Positions 18,398 to 27,777 of a stretch of DNA of 64,000 bases are shown here, one piece after another (the stretch's first letter is position 1; each line of letters begins with the position of its first letter). The notes under the pieces were generated by a model, which did no database searches, was not told the origin of the DNA, and saw only the letters and a list, made by a program, of their open reading frames with translations. Where the stretch lies: assembly GCF_019966545.1 (NCBI RefSeq), contig NZ_JAIMIC010000001.1:682001-746000 (forward strand), written 5' to 3'. The position numbers were made by a program, and so were the translations under genes. Source of the stretch: Heliomarina baculiformis (GTDB lineage: Bacteria > Pseudomonadota > Alphaproteobacteria > Rhodobacterales > Rhodobacteraceae).

Positions 18398-19347
18398 GTG
18401 ATCGCCAGCCCCAGCCGCGCCATTCCGGTCAGGGCCGCCGCATCATCGGTGATCAGACGCACCGGCACGCGGGCGACCAGCTCATCAAAGCGTCCCTCGA
18501 ATGCCATCGCGTTCAGGAAAGTCTCGCGCGCTGGCGTCTCCAGCACGGCTCGCGAAACACTCCCGGCGATGTAAATTCCGTCAAGCGGCAGAAACTGGAA
18601 CACCATCTGCCGCGCCAGCAGACCCAGCGCATGCGCCATCAGCTCTACCGTCTTGCCAGCAGACGCGTCGCCGTCCCCGGCCCGGTCCACGATCAACCGT
18701 GCATCGGGCCGAGAACCGCCAAGCGCCTCGTAAAGCTGTTCGAACCCGCGCCCGGAAAACAGATGTTCAACGGTCGGGAACCGGGCGACCTCGGCCCCGA
18801 TCTGCTTTTCCAGCTCGAGGTAGATCTGCGCGGGCAGGCTAGCATGCCCCAGCTCGGCCTCTACGATGGTTTCCTCGCCATCCACCGTCTTGGCAAGACA
18901 GCCATTGAACCCGGTCCCCAGCCCGAAAACCAGCGCCTGACCGTTGCTTTCGCCGCCCTGTTCGCCCGGCCGGATCATCGACAACTGGCTCTCGCCAAGA
19001 CCCGACAAGGCATGACCCAGCGCGACCAGATCGTTGATCAGCCGCACCCGTACTTCGTCGCCTGGCAGCACTTCCGCCATTTCGGCTGGCACGAATGTCC
19101 AGTCGCGATTGGTCAGCCGCGCGGTCCCCGAGGTGACAGGCCCCGCTACTGCGACGCAGCAGGTGTCGACCGTCGCAAGCGAATGGTCCGCGCAGAACCG
19201 GCGCAGCACATCGTTGAACGATCGGAATTCGTCGTTGGCATAGCGCGACTGGGCGTGAAACCCGCCCTTGTGGTCCACCAGCGCCAGTCGCGCATTCGTA
19301 CCGCCCACGTCGGCGACGAGTATTCCGGGTAAAGGCGTTTCTTGCAT
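18379..19347 (-). CDS. glk: Glucokinase, Glk (non-ROK) family
   Basis: 322 aa. The phosphate-1 motif [14 protein letters not shown] lies at the N-terminus, the catalytic Asp is in [13 protein letters not shown] and the adenosine segment is GLGTGFNG, as in Escherichia coli type Glk. It phosphorylates glucose with ATP in the cytosol. The frame opens at TTG 19353; the ATG at 19347 is preferred. The gene is 8 bp downstream of xylG and in the same direction, so it is the last cistron of the xylose import operon and may handle glucose or another hexose brought in by that importer. Its 3' end overlaps the GGT-like gene by 19 bp in convergent orientation. Confidence 0.92.
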   Translation of the reverse strand: MQETPLPGILVADVGGTNARLALVDHKGGFHAQSRYANDEFRSFNDVLRRFCADHSLATVDTCCVAVAGPVTSGTARLTNRDWTFVPAEMAEVLPGDEVRVRLINDLVALGHALSGLGESQLSMIRPGEQGGESNGQALVFGLGTGFNGCLAKTVDGEETIVEAELGHASLPAQIYLELEKQIGAEVARFPTVEHLFSGRGFEQLYEALGGSRPDARLIVDRAGDGDASAGKTVELMAHALGLLARQMVFQFLPLDGIYIAGSVSRAVLETPARETFLNAMAFEGRFDELVARVPVRLITDDAAALTGMARLGLAITQRPIA

Positions 19348-19355
19348 CTTCAACT

Positions 19356-20132
19356 TCAGTCGGCAGCGACACCGGGTTTCTTGCCAAGGATGATCATGCC
19401 AAGCAGATCGTCATCTGTCACGTCATCCACATCCACCGTGCCCACCAACTGGCCGTTTTTCATCACGCTTGCCCGGTCGCACAGCTTCATCACGTCATGG
19501 ATGTCATGGCTGATGAGGAAAATCCCGATGCCCTGCGCCTTGAGCTGTTCGATCAGTTCCGACACCATCTGCGTCTCATGCGGGCCAAGCGCCGCCGTCG
19601 GTTCATCCATGATCAGGATCTGCGCATCAAAATAGACGGCGCGCGCGATCGCCACCGACTGCCGCTGACCACCGGAAAGCGCCGAAACCGGATCGTTGAA
19701 CTTTTTAAAGTTCGGGTTCAGCTTGGCCATGATCTTGCGTGTCTCGGCCTCCATCGCGTCATCGTCGACCAGCCCCAGCGGCGTAACCAGTTCACGCCCC
19801 AGAAACAGGTTCGACGCCGCGTCTAGGTTATCCGCCAGCGCCAGCGTCTGATAAATCGTTTCGATCTTCAAAGCGCGCGCATCGCGCGGATTCGTGATCG
19901 TCGCCTTTTTACCGCGCACATGGATCTCGCCAGAATCCGCCTGATAGGCACCCGAGAGGATCTTGATCAGCGTGGATTTACCGGCCCCGTTGTGGCCCAG
20001 TAGGCCAACGACCTCACCGGGGTACAGATCGACGCTGACGTGGTCGACCGCGTGCACACCCCCAAAGCTGATGCAGATGTCGCGCATTTCGACGAGCGGG
20101 GTCACGCCCTGTTTTTGCACCTGCGCCATCAT
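19356..20132 (-). CDS. xylG: Xylose ABC transporter ATP-binding subunit (single-domain)
   Basis: 258 aa. It has Walker [10 protein letters not shown] at residues 46-54, the signature LSGGQRQ, Walker [12 protein letters not shown] and the switch His in FLISHDIHD. It energises the XylFH importer at the inner membrane. It is half the length of enterobacterial XylG, which has two ATPase domains, so two copies must work as a homodimer, as in FrcA-type systems. The start is one of two adjacent ATGs (20132 or 20129); AGGAGG at 20136-20141 fits the second slightly better. The first ATG overlaps the xylH stop (ATGA). Confidence 0.92.
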   Translation of the reverse strand: MMAQVQKQGVTPLVEMRDICISFGGVHAVDHVSVDLYPGEVVGLLGHNGAGKSTLIKILSGAYQADSGEIHVRGKKATITNPRDARALKIETIYQTLALADNLDAASNLFLGRELVTPLGLVDDDAMEAETRKIMAKLNPNFKKFNDPVSALSGGQRQSVAIARAVYFDAQILIMDEPTAALGPHETQMVSELIEQLKAQGIGIFLISHDIHDVMKLCDRASVMKNGQLVGTVDVDDVTDDDLLGMIILGKKPGVAAD

Positions 20133-21427
20133 GCGCCTCCTGTCCGTTTGCGATAGACGATGTCGATGAGCACCGCGAGAACCAGCACGCTGCCGACAAC
20201 GATATTCTGAAGCGGCGCGTCGACGCCCACCATGGCCATGCCCGATTGCAACGACTGCATGATCAGCGCGCCAAGGATGGCACCATGGATCGTCCCGATC
20301 CCACCGGCCAGCGCGGTACCGCCAATGACGGCCGCCGCGATCACGCGTAGCTCGTCCAGCGTCCCGATGTCGTTGGAATGGTTCGTCAGACGGGCCGAGG
20401 CCACCACCGCCGACAGCGCACAAAGCGCCCCCATCAGCGCAAAGATCTTGACCGTCAGCCAGCGCGTATTGATACCGGAAAGCTCCGCCGCGTCCGGGTT
20501 GCCGCCCGTGGCAAAGACGTAGCGCCCGAACCGGGTCCGCCGCGCCACGATGGTCATCGCGATGGCCAGAAAGATCAGAAGCAACACGGAAATCGGGATG
20601 CCGTAGGATTGCGTATAACCCTCGGGCATCTCCAGACCGGCCCTCTCAAAGGTACGCTGCAATACGCGGGTCGGCACTTCATAGGCGTTCAGGATCGCGA
20701 CAAAGCCAAGGATCGCGGCACCGATGATCGTGGCCAGCAGAAACTCGGCCCAGACCGGTTTCACCGGAAAGCCATGCTTCACCTTGTTGCGGCGCGCGGC
20801 ATATAGCCCGTAAAGCGCGCCCAGCAGCGCCAGTCCGCCGACGATCCACGATCCCGTCGCGCCCAGCGTGCCGTTGATGCCGCCGAATTTCTGAAAGGTT
20901 TCGTCAAGCGGACCGATAGTCTTGCCGCTGGTGATATACCACGCGACGTTACGCCAGACGAGCAGCCCGCCCAGCGTCACGATAAAGGCCGGGATGGCAA
21001 GATAGCCGACGAGATAGCCGTGAAACGCGCCGATCACCAAGCCGGAAAGCAGCCCGACACCGATGGCGATCCAGGGGATCAGCGGGTGGCCGAACTCCAA
21101 CCCCAGCGCATTAGGGAGCCACTCCGTCTGTGTCATCGCCATCACCGCCGAACAGGTCGCCAGCAGCGCGCCCACCGACAGGTCGATATGGCGGGTGACG
21201 ATGATAAACACCATGCCGGTCGCCATGATCGCGACGCTCACGGTCTGGATCGTCAGGTTGAAAATGTTGCGCGGGGTCAGGAAACGCCCGTCGGTCAGCA
21301 CATTGAAAACCAGACAGACGGCGATGAAGGCACCGATCATGCCCAGCAGGCGCAGGTCGATTTCCAGCGTATGAAAGATGTTCTTGCGCGCCGGAGCCCG
21401 GCCGCTGTTAGTGTCTGTCTGAGCCAT
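20129..21427 (-). CDS. xylH: Xylose ABC transporter permease
   Basis: 432 aa with about 10-12 membrane segments; the BPD_transp_2 family segments [40 protein letters not shown] and the EAA-like loop [22 protein letters not shown] are all present. The length is longer than ribose-type permeases and agrees with XylH, which has an insert between the two halves. It forms the inner membrane pore for XylF-delivered xylose. It lies between xylF and xylG in one operon; the 68-bp gap to xylF contains a hairpin. Confidence 0.92.
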   Translation of the reverse strand: MAQTDTNSGRAPARKNIFHTLEIDLRLLGMIGAFIAVCLVFNVLTDGRFLTPRNIFNLTIQTVSVAIMATGMVFIIVTRHIDLSVGALLATCSAVMAMTQTEWLPNALGLEFGHPLIPWIAIGVGLLSGLVIGAFHGYLVGYLAIPAFIVTLGGLLVWRNVAWYITSGKTIGPLDETFQKFGGINGTLGATGSWIVGGLALLGALYGLYAARRNKVKHGFPVKPVWAEFLLATIIGAAILGFVAILNAYEVPTRVLQRTFERAGLEMPEGYTQSYGIPISVLLLIFLAIAMTIVARRTRFGRYVFATGGNPDAAELSGINTRWLTVKIFALMGALCALSAVVASARLTNHSNDIGTLDELRVIAAAVIGGTALAGGIGTIHGAILGALIMQSLQSGMAMVGVDAPLQNIVVGSVLVLAVLIDIVYRKRTGGA

Positions 21428-21451
21428 GGGTCTGGTCCTGAGAAAAGAAAT

Positions 21452-21481
21452 GGCCTCACCCCAGCTTACAGGGATGAGGCC
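21452..21481 (-). terminator. Stem-loop between xylF and xylH
   Basis: GGCCTCACCCC (21452-21462) and GGGATGAGGCC (21471-21481) form an 11-bp stem with one wobble position and an 8-nt loop. There is no T-run on the minus strand, so it is more likely to stabilise or partly attenuate the mRNA behind the highly expressed binding protein than to stop transcription fully. Confidence 0.65.
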
Positions 21482-21495
21482 GCATAGTACATTGA

Positions 21496-22524
21496 TCAGT
21501 TACAGGGAGCGGGGCCGGCGCTGACACCCTGGCACAGCGCGTCCGTTTCGATCCAGCCCGCATCGACAACTGCTGTCAGGTTATCCTTGGTGATCGGCAG
21601 CGGCTCAAGGAACTGCGCCCAGAGCATGGTGCCACCCGGGGATTCCCATTCCTCAGCACCTTCGATCTCGCTCATCTCGGTGCCTTCGGCCATCGCAACG
21701 GCGATTTCAGCCGCCCGCTTGCCCAGCTCGCGCGCGTCTTTCCAGACGCTGACGGTCTGGGTGCCCTTGGCCACCCGGTTCAGCGCCGCGTGGTCGCCGT
21801 CCTGACCGGAAACCGGGATGCCGTCCATGCCCTGCGCCGTCAGAGCGGCAACCGCGCCGCCGGCGGTGCCGTCGTTCGAGGCGACGACCGCGTCGACCTG
21901 GTTGTCCTGAGCGGTCAGAATCTGCTCCATGTTACGCTGCGCATTCGCCGGAAGCCACGCATCGGTATAGGCCTCGCCCACGATGTTGATCTTGCCCGCA
22001 TCGATGGCTTCCTGAAGCACTTCCTGCTGACCGCCACGAAGGAAATCCGCGTTCGGGTCAGTGGGCGAGCCCTTGATCATCACGTAATTGCCTTCGGGCA
22101 TCTGCTCGAGCACCGCACGCGCCTGCATCCGACCGACTTCCACGTTGTCGAAGGTCAGGTAAAAGGCACGGTCATCCTCGATAAGACGGTCATAGCCGAC
22201 AACCGGGATACCTTCGCGCGCCGCCGCAGCGACAGCCGGGCCAATTGCCTGCGAATCCTGCGCGAGGATAATCAGCGCATCCGCGCCCTGCGCGATCAGG
22301 CTTTCAACATCAGATAGCTGCTTGGACGACGAGCTTTGCGCGTCGGACGAGATATAGCCCGCCCCCGCCGCGTCGAGCGCGGACTTGATCGCTGCCTCAT
22401 CCGTCTTCCAGCGCTCTTCCTGAAAGTTGGACCAGCTCACGCCGATGGTCAGGTCCTGAGCCAGCGCCGCAGTTCCGACAAATGCGCCGACCATGACGGC
22501 CGTCGCGGTTGCAAATAATTTCAT
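21496..22524 (-). CDS. xylF: D-xylose-binding periplasmic protein
   Basis: 342 aa with signal peptide MKLFATATAVMVGAFVGTAALA. The mature N-terminus IGVSWSNFQEERWKTDEAA and the segments LTFDNVEVGRMQA, YVMIKGSPTDPNA, DAWLPANAQRNMEQIL and VVASNDGTAGGAVAALTAQGM correspond to XylF of E. coli rather than to fructose- or ribose-binding proteins. It binds xylose in the periplasm and delivers it to XylH. The ATG at 22524 has GGAGGGAG just upstream. It is the first gene of xylF-xylH-xylG-glk, and the operator at 22601-22623 lies about 80 bp upstream. Confidence 0.93.
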   Translation of the reverse strand: MKLFATATAVMVGAFVGTAALAQDLTIGVSWSNFQEERWKTDEAAIKSALDAAGAGYISSDAQSSSSKQLSDVESLIAQGADALIILAQDSQAIGPAVAAAAREGIPVVGYDRLIEDDRAFYLTFDNVEVGRMQARAVLEQMPEGNYVMIKGSPTDPNADFLRGGQQEVLQEAIDAGKINIVGEAYTDAWLPANAQRNMEQILTAQDNQVDAVVASNDGTAGGAVAALTAQGMDGIPVSGQDGDHAALNRVAKGTQTVSVWKDARELGKRAAEIAVAMAEGTEMSEIEGAEEWESPGGTMLWAQFLEPLPITKDNLTAVVDAGWIETDALCQGVSAGPAPCN

Positions 22525-22600
22525 GATCTCCCTCCAAATTGGTTACCCCCCGAGCCTGTTGCGATCCTCCGTCGGGGCGAGTCCGGAAATGTTGGTCCAT

Positions 22601-22623
22601 TTTAATTTGAAAATCAAATTAAA
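22601..22623. promoter_or_regulatory. Palindromic operator in the xylF-xylR divergent region
   Basis: TTTAATTTGA (22601-22610) and its perfect inverse TCAAATTAAA (22614-22623) are separated by AAA. The site is AT-only apart from the G/C of the half-sites and lies between the divergent xylF and ROK regulator genes. A second site with the same half-site edges and spacing precedes xylB. Likely bound by the ROK protein, inferred from position and from the operator form common in this family. Confidence 0.8.
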
Positions 22624-22718
22624 TCGTCTAAGCTTGCAAAAATTGCCGTCGGGTTATCGGATCATCCCCTGAGGAGAGGGGCCGAACCTACCTCAATTGC
22701 AACGGGAGGCAGCCTCGC

Positions 22719-23924
22719 ATGGCAGTACAGCAAAGAGAATACGGACGCCGGAGGCTCCTGAACCAGATCCGCCGGTCCGGCCAGATCCCGCGCATCGAAC
22801 TGGCCGACCTGACCGGGATCAGCCGGGCGACCGTCACGACCATCACGGCCGAGCTGCTGGAACACGGGCTGATCGAGGAAGTCGCCCGTGGCGAGGGCCT
22901 GCCTGACGCCCGGCGCGGCAGACCCCGTGTCGATCTCAAGATCCGAGGCGCCGCGCATCTGGTGGCGGGCATCAAGGTTTCTGACCGTCGGCTCTCGCTC
23001 GTGCTGCTGGATTTCGAAGGTAAACAGCTCGCCGAGCTGGAAACCGAGATGACGCGCAGCAAGAATTCCCCCGAGGGGTTGGCCGACGAACTCTGCGCGG
23101 CTCTCGCCCGGCTCGCGGAAAACGCCGGTCGAGACATCAGCGATATTTCAGGCGTCGGGGTCGGCATCGCCGGTATCGTCTCCGCAGAACAGGGGGTCGT
23201 CTACTGGTCCCCTGCCCTGTCCCAGCGCAACGTCACCTTCACCCGCGTCCTCAGCGAAAAGCTGAACCGTCCCACCTTTGTCGACAACGACGCCAATCTG
23301 GTTGCGGTGGCGGAAAAAAACTTTGGCCTCGGCCAGGCGCATTCCGATTTCATCGTCGTGACGATCGAGGCCGGTGTCGGTATGGGCCTGATCATCAACG
23401 GCAATCTCTACCGGGGCACGCGCGGCTGTGGCGCGGAGTTCGGCCATACCAAGGTGCATCTGGATGGTGCGCTCTGCCGCTGCGGCCAGCGCGGCTGTCT
23501 CGAGGCCTATGTCGCCGATTACGCCCTCCTGCGCGAAGCCCGCACACTCTCCGATCTCGACCCCGCCGTGAACGACGTGGCCCAGATCGAAAACCTGCTG
23601 AATGCCGCCCGTGTCGAAGACGGCCCCGAACGCCGCATCGTCGAACGGGCGGGCCGGATCTTTGCCCTCGGCCTTGCCAACCTCGTCAATATCTTCGACC
23701 CGGAACTGATCATCATGGCGGGAGAGCGGATGCAGTTCGATCACCTCTATGCCGAGAACGTGCTGCGAGAGATGCGCAAATCCATCGTGCAGGTCGACAA
23801 GACCCCGCCCGAGGTCGTCATACACAAATGGGGCAACCTGATGTGGGCGCGCGGTGCCGCCGCCTATGCGCTCGACAATATTTCGGAACTCGCACTTGAG
23901 GGGCTGGGCGAGAATGCGGCGTGA
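22719..23924 (+). CDS. xylR: ROK family transcriptional repressor of xylose genes
   Basis: 401 aa. Residues about 8-65 are a winged helix (LLNQIRRSGQIPRIELADLTGISRATVTTITAELLEHGLI). The rest is a ROK sugar-kinase-like domain with the zinc motif CRCGQRGCLEAY and ExGH-type EFGHTKVHLDG, which bind the inducer. It should repress the xylose genes and be released by xylose or a related sugar. The ATG at 22719 has GGGAGG 10 nt upstream. It is divergent from xylF across a 194-bp gap containing the palindromic operator. The last 11 bp overlap the start of the CRTAC1-like gene, which is thus cotranscribed. Confidence 0.9.
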   Translation: MAVQQREYGRRRLLNQIRRSGQIPRIELADLTGISRATVTTITAELLEHGLIEEVARGEGLPDARRGRPRVDLKIRGAAHLVAGIKVSDRRLSLVLLDFEGKQLAELETEMTRSKNSPEGLADELCAALARLAENAGRDISDISGVGVGIAGIVSAEQGVVYWSPALSQRNVTFTRVLSEKLNRPTFVDNDANLVAVAEKNFGLGQAHSDFIVVTIEAGVGMGLIINGNLYRGTRGCGAEFGHTKVHLDGALCRCGQRGCLEAYVADYALLREARTLSDLDPAVNDVAQIENLLNAARVEDGPERRIVERAGRIFALGLANLVNIFDPELIIMAGERMQFDHLYAENVLREMRKSIVQVDKTPPEVVIHKWGNLMWARGAAAYALDNISELALEGLGENAA

Positions 23925-25452
23925 CCTGACCCTCCTCGCCACGCTCCTCGCGCTGCCTGCGGAGGCCGAACCCCTGTTCCATCCCGTCGCCATCCCCGAT
24001 CACGTCTACGGCGGCGGGTGGGAGCATTTCGTCGGCGGCGGCCTCGCGGTCTTCGACTGTTCCGGCGATGGCCTGCCAGAACTCTACGCCGCAGGCGGAG
24101 AAAACCCCGGCACGCTTCTGCGCAACACTTCCGACGCCAAGCAGATCGCCTTTCGCAAGGACACGCCCGACGCGCTGGCCCTTAGCCACGTCACTGGCGC
24201 CTACCCGCTGGACCTCGACAGCGACGGCATCCTCGACCTGATCCTTCTGCGCGCCGGCACAAACGCGATCATGAAAGGCGGTCCGGAGTGCAGCTTTTCC
24301 CCCTTCCCCGATCTCGGCATCGTCGAAGCGGACGACTGGACAACCGCCTTTTCCGCAACATGGGAGGGCAACAATAGCCTCCCCACCCTCGCCTTCGGCA
24401 ATTACGTCGACCGCAAAGATCCAAACGGCCCGTTCCGCGCCTGCGATACCAGCTATCTCTACCGCCCTGACGGCGACACCTACACCGCGCCCATCCCGCT
24501 CGACCCCGGTTTCTGCACCCTGTCGATGCTCTTCTCCGACTGGGGCAATACCGGCCGCGCCGATCTGCGTGTCAGCAATGACCGGCATTACTATGTCTCC
24601 GGCGGGGCTGAGCAGATGTGGGCGATGGAAGACACCCCGCGCCTGCTGGGCGAGGACGACGGCTGGCAGACCCACCGGCTCTGGGGCATGGGCATCGCCG
24701 CGCGCGATATCGACCGCGACGGCGATCAGGAAGTATTCCTCACCTCCATGGGCGACCAGCGGTTGCAATTCCTGCGCGACGGCGCTTCCGGCCCGGATTT
24801 CACCGATGCGCCCTATGCCCTAGGGTCGACGGCAACCTCGCCCTATACCGGAGGTGACGGACGGCCCTCAACCGGCTGGCATGTCGCCTTTGGCGATGTG
24901 ACCAATGACGGCAGGGATGACGTTTTCATCACCAAGGGCAATGTCGACCAGATGCCCGACAGCGCCTGGAAAGACCCCAACAACCTGCTGATCCAGAACT
25001 CCGATGGCAGTTTCACCGAAGCGGGCGAAAGCGCCGGCTTGCTTAGCCTGCACCGTGGACGCGGCGGCGCGCTTTCCGATCTGAACGGCGACGGTCTGCT
25101 CGACGTCGCTGTCATCAACCGTCGCGCGGCGATGGAGATCTGGCAGAACGTCTCGACCGAAACCGGCCACTGGCTCAGCGTCGACCTCCGCCAGCCCGCC
25201 CCCAATACCCGCGCCATCGGCGGCTGGATCGAACTGGATGACGGCACCACCCTGCAACGGCGCGAAATCACTTCCGGCGGCGGTCATGCAGGCGGCAGCG
25301 CCATTGCAGAGCATTTCGGTCTTGGCCCCGCGCCATCCGTCCGCCTGCGTGTGATCTGGCCCGATGGCACCGCCTCGGACTGGATCGAACAACCCGCCGA
25401 CCAGCACCTGACCCTGACCCGTCAGGGCGACAGCCTATCGCTCAACAACTAA
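23914..25452 (+). CDS. CRTAC1/ASPIC-UnbV-like secreted FG-GAP protein
   Basis: 512 aa. A signal peptide (MRRDLTLLATLLALPAEAEP) is followed by FG-GAP/VCBS-type repeats with calcium loops D-C-S-G-D-G, D-L-D-S-D-G, D-I-D-R-D-G, D-V-T-N-D-G and D-L-N-G-D-G, predicted to form a beta-propeller. The last ~100 residues (SVDLRQPAPNTRAIGGWIEL, REITSGGGHAGGSA, RLRVIWPDGTASDW) are the ASPIC/UnbV domain. The gene overlaps the ROK regulator by 11 bp and runs tail-to-tail into a di-heme peroxidase gene, overlapping by 18 bp. Such proteins are often encoded beside MauG/CcpA-type peroxidases. Role unknown; an extracytoplasmic partner or substrate of the peroxidase is possible. Confidence 0.88.
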   Translation: MRRDLTLLATLLALPAEAEPLFHPVAIPDHVYGGGWEHFVGGGLAVFDCSGDGLPELYAAGGENPGTLLRNTSDAKQIAFRKDTPDALALSHVTGAYPLDLDSDGILDLILLRAGTNAIMKGGPECSFSPFPDLGIVEADDWTTAFSATWEGNNSLPTLAFGNYVDRKDPNGPFRACDTSYLYRPDGDTYTAPIPLDPGFCTLSMLFSDWGNTGRADLRVSNDRHYYVSGGAEQMWAMEDTPRLLGEDDGWQTHRLWGMGIAARDIDRDGDQEVFLTSMGDQRLQFLRDGASGPDFTDAPYALGSTATSPYTGGDGRPSTGWHVAFGDVTNDGRDDVFITKGNVDQMPDSAWKDPNNLLIQNSDGSFTEAGESAGLLSLHRGRGGALSDLNGDGLLDVAVINRRAAMEIWQNVSTETGHWLSVDLRQPAPNTRAIGGWIELDDGTTLQRREITSGGGHAGGSAIAEHFGLGPAPSVRLRVIWPDGTASDWIEQPADQHLTLTRQGDSLSLNN

Positions 25453-26730
25453 CCCGCTTGGCACCGTCTTTGGTACCCCCAGCCGCCCGGCGATACTGGC
25501 CTCATCTGTCAGAGCGCCAAGAAACGCCAGCAACTGCCGTATCTCCGCGTCGCTCAGCTCTTGCGGCGCCAGCGTATTGGCGGCGGCAATCGCCTCGACC
25601 TCGGCGGCATCCGTCATGACCTCGTAATCCTCGACCTCAAGATCGGGCAAAACCACCTGCGCCGGATCATAGGATTTTAACGCCGCGACCGGATCAAGGT
25701 GATGGCGTACCACCGCCTCAAGCGTCGCATAGGCCCCGCTATGCCCATAGGGCGCGGTTGCCGTCACATTGCGCAGCGACGGGGTGCGGAACGCATAGGC
25801 ATCCGCCGGATCGCCCGTCACCCGCATCCGCCCCACATCCCGCGCATGACGTTCAAACCGCGCCGCCTTGCCGGGGCCGATCTGCGGCATCGCGATCGCA
25901 TGGAATTCATGATCTGTCTGGAATTGACCGGCATGACAGGTTGAACAGCCGGCCTCGCCATAGAACAGCGCCATCCCCGCCGCCGCATCGCCGGTCAGCT
26001 TGGCCTCGCCCAGCAGATGGCGATCAAAGGCACTGTCATCCGCGCGCCATTCAAAAACGATGAAATCCGCGATCACGTTGGCGATGTCGGCGAATGTCAC
26101 GTCGCGTTCGCCAATAACCTTGTCAAAAGCCGCCCGATACGCCGGGATCGCCTCGACCCTATCGGCAAGGATCGACCACGCCCCGCCCTCGCCCGTCAGG
26201 ATACCCTGCCGCACCGCCGCTGAAACATCGCTTTCGGAGTAATGCCCGGCCATCTCATCGGGCGAGAGCACCGGGAACATCGCTTGCGCCGCCAGCGCGG
26301 AATCGAACCCCTGCTCCATATCATCGCCAAGCGGCGTGCGGATTCCATCGGGCTGCGCGGCATCGTCCTCAAGCCGCCCGTCATGAAAGAAATGCGTGAA
26401 CTCCGCCGCGCCAAGGTTGAACAGCGCGGGCGAATTGCGTGGCACCCGTTCCTCCGGCATGTTTTCTGGCGAAGCCCGTCGGTCCGGCCCAAGTCCTGTA
26501 GCCCCATCTCCCAGCCCCAGCGGCAACCCGTCCGACGTGGCAAAGCGTGGATGATGACAACTGGCGCAGGACACGCCCTTCCCGCCCGACAGGATCGGGT
26601 CGTAGAACAGCAACTGGCCAAGCGCGATCTCTTCCCGGCTGGCCGTCGAAAACTGCGCATCCGCCTTGGGCAGCGGCCCTGCACCCGCCGCCGTCGCAAT
26701 CAGAACCGCCAAGGCCGCCAACCGTTTCAT
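25435..26730 (-). CDS. Di-heme cytochrome c peroxidase, MauG/CcpA family
   Basis: 431 aa with signal peptide MKRLAALAVLIATAAGAGP. Two covalent heme motifs are visible: CASCH at residues 55-59 and CSTCH at 262-266, the spacing of bacterial CCP/MauG. RNSPALFNLG and the FRTPSLRNVTATAPYGHSGAYATLEAVVRHH region are family hallmarks. It should reduce peroxide or oxidise a protein substrate in the periplasm. The ATG at 26730 overlaps the galM stop by 4 bp; the open frame continues further upstream inside galM but is not coding. It is cotranscribed with galM and convergent with the CRTAC1-like gene. Confidence 0.92.
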   Translation of the reverse strand: MKRLAALAVLIATAAGAGPLPKADAQFSTASREEIALGQLLFYDPILSGGKGVSCASCHHPRFATSDGLPLGLGDGATGLGPDRRASPENMPEERVPRNSPALFNLGAAEFTHFFHDGRLEDDAAQPDGIRTPLGDDMEQGFDSALAAQAMFPVLSPDEMAGHYSESDVSAAVRQGILTGEGGAWSILADRVEAIPAYRAAFDKVIGERDVTFADIANVIADFIVFEWRADDSAFDRHLLGEAKLTGDAAAGMALFYGEAGCSTCHAGQFQTDHEFHAIAMPQIGPGKAARFERHARDVGRMRVTGDPADAYAFRTPSLRNVTATAPYGHSGAYATLEAVVRHHLDPVAALKSYDPAQVVLPDLEVEDYEVMTDAAEVEAIAAANTLAPQELSDAEIRQLLAFLGALTDEASIAGRLGVPKTVPSGLVVER

Positions 26731-27689
26731 GTCTCCGACGCTATCCGAATGCGTGTACGCTGGCGATAGGGCTGCCCGGGGGCCGCCAGCGACAAGGGGA
26801 ACCCGGCGTTCATTGCGTTCGGATAGCCATGTGGTTCCAGACACATCCCGCGCTCGCGACAGTGATCCGCCCCGTGCCGCGCGATCAACTTGCCGGAGGT
26901 ATAGAATTGCAGGCAAGGTTGGTCACTGATCATTTCAAGCATCAGCCCGTTCGGCGCGCGCAGCCGCACCGGGTGGTCGGCCTGTGCGTCCAGCCCGGCA
27001 AATGTCATGTCCATCCCCTGACCCACCGGATCGATCTCGGCAATCCTCCGCTCCGCGCGGCAATCGAACGCCATGCCCGCGACACTGCGTACCTCGCCGC
27101 TTGTAACGAGATCCGGCCCAACCGGCAGGTACTCCGTTGCCGGAACGATCAGGCGGTGATCGCGGATCGTGCCCTCTCCGGCCAGATTGTAATAGGAATG
27201 CTGCGCAAGGCTCACCGGAGTCGGACGGTCCGCCTCGGCCATCATGTCATAACACAGCCAACCGTCTTCGAGCGAAATCACCACCGTCAGATCAAGCTGG
27301 CCGGGATAGCCCTGCTCACCATGCGGCGAGCGCAGCTTCAACTCTACCGCGCGCGCGCCATCCACCGACATGTCCCATTGCCGGGTATGCAGGCCCCGCG
27401 CGCCGCCATGCAGGTGATTTGGCGCCTCGTTCACGTCCAGCGCCCAGCGTGCGCCATCCATCTCGAACGCCGCGCCACCGATCCGGCCCGCCATCCGCCC
27501 GACAATAAAGCCAAGGAAATCAGGATTGTCGCGGTAACTTTCGGGGTCATCGAACCCAAGCACGACAGGCACGTCACGCCCCTGATGATGCACAAGCCAC
27601 GACTGGGTCGCGCAGCCAAGATCAAGGACAGTGACAGATTGCCTGCCGTCTCTCAGCACGTGGCTTTCGACTTTTCTCTCTCCCCGCAT
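26727..27689 (-). CDS. galM: Aldose 1-epimerase
   Basis: 320 aa. GalM family marks are FLGFIVGRMAGRI, NHLHGG with a catalytic-site His, SLAQHSYYNLAGEG with the general-acid His and GMCLEPHGYPNA with the catalytic Glu. It interconverts alpha and beta anomers of xylose or glucose in the cytosol, supplying the anomer used by XylA. The ATG at 27689 has AGGAGATCGGG upstream. It follows xylA after a strong terminator, so its level is probably lower or set by read-through; the peroxidase gene follows with a 4-bp overlap. Confidence 0.9.
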   Translation of the reverse strand: MRGERKVESHVLRDGRQSVTVLDLGCATQSWLVHHQGRDVPVVLGFDDPESYRDNPDFLGFIVGRMAGRIGGAAFEMDGARWALDVNEAPNHLHGGARGLHTRQWDMSVDGARAVELKLRSPHGEQGYPGQLDLTVVISLEDGWLCYDMMAEADRPTPVSLAQHSYYNLAGEGTIRDHRLIVPATEYLPVGPDLVTSGEVRSVAGMAFDCRAERRIAEIDPVGQGMDMTFAGLDAQADHPVRLRAPNGLMLEMISDQPCLQFYTSGKLIARHGADHCRERGMCLEPHGYPNAMNAGFPLSLAAPGQPYRQRTRIRIASET

Positions 27690-27741
27690 CCCGATCTCCT
27701 CCTCCGGGCGGCCAGCCTTTCACGAAACGATGGCCGGGCAA

Positions 27742-27769
27742 GAAAAAGGGCTGGCGTCACCGCCAGCCC
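27742..27769 (-). terminator. Rho-independent terminator behind xylA
   Basis: On the minus strand GGGCTGGCG and CGCCAGCCC form a perfect 9-bp stem (27748-27756 and 27761-27769) with a 4-nt loop, followed by CTTTTTCTT. It begins 8 bp after the xylA stop and separates xylBA from galM. Confidence 0.9.
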
Positions 27770-27777
27770 CAACCGTC

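Noticed and set aside
19356-22524. Reading the ABC system as a fructose (Frc) importer because the ATPase is single-domain
   Set aside because: The binding protein sequence follows XylF, the permease is XylH-length, and the regulator and operators link it to xylA/xylB.
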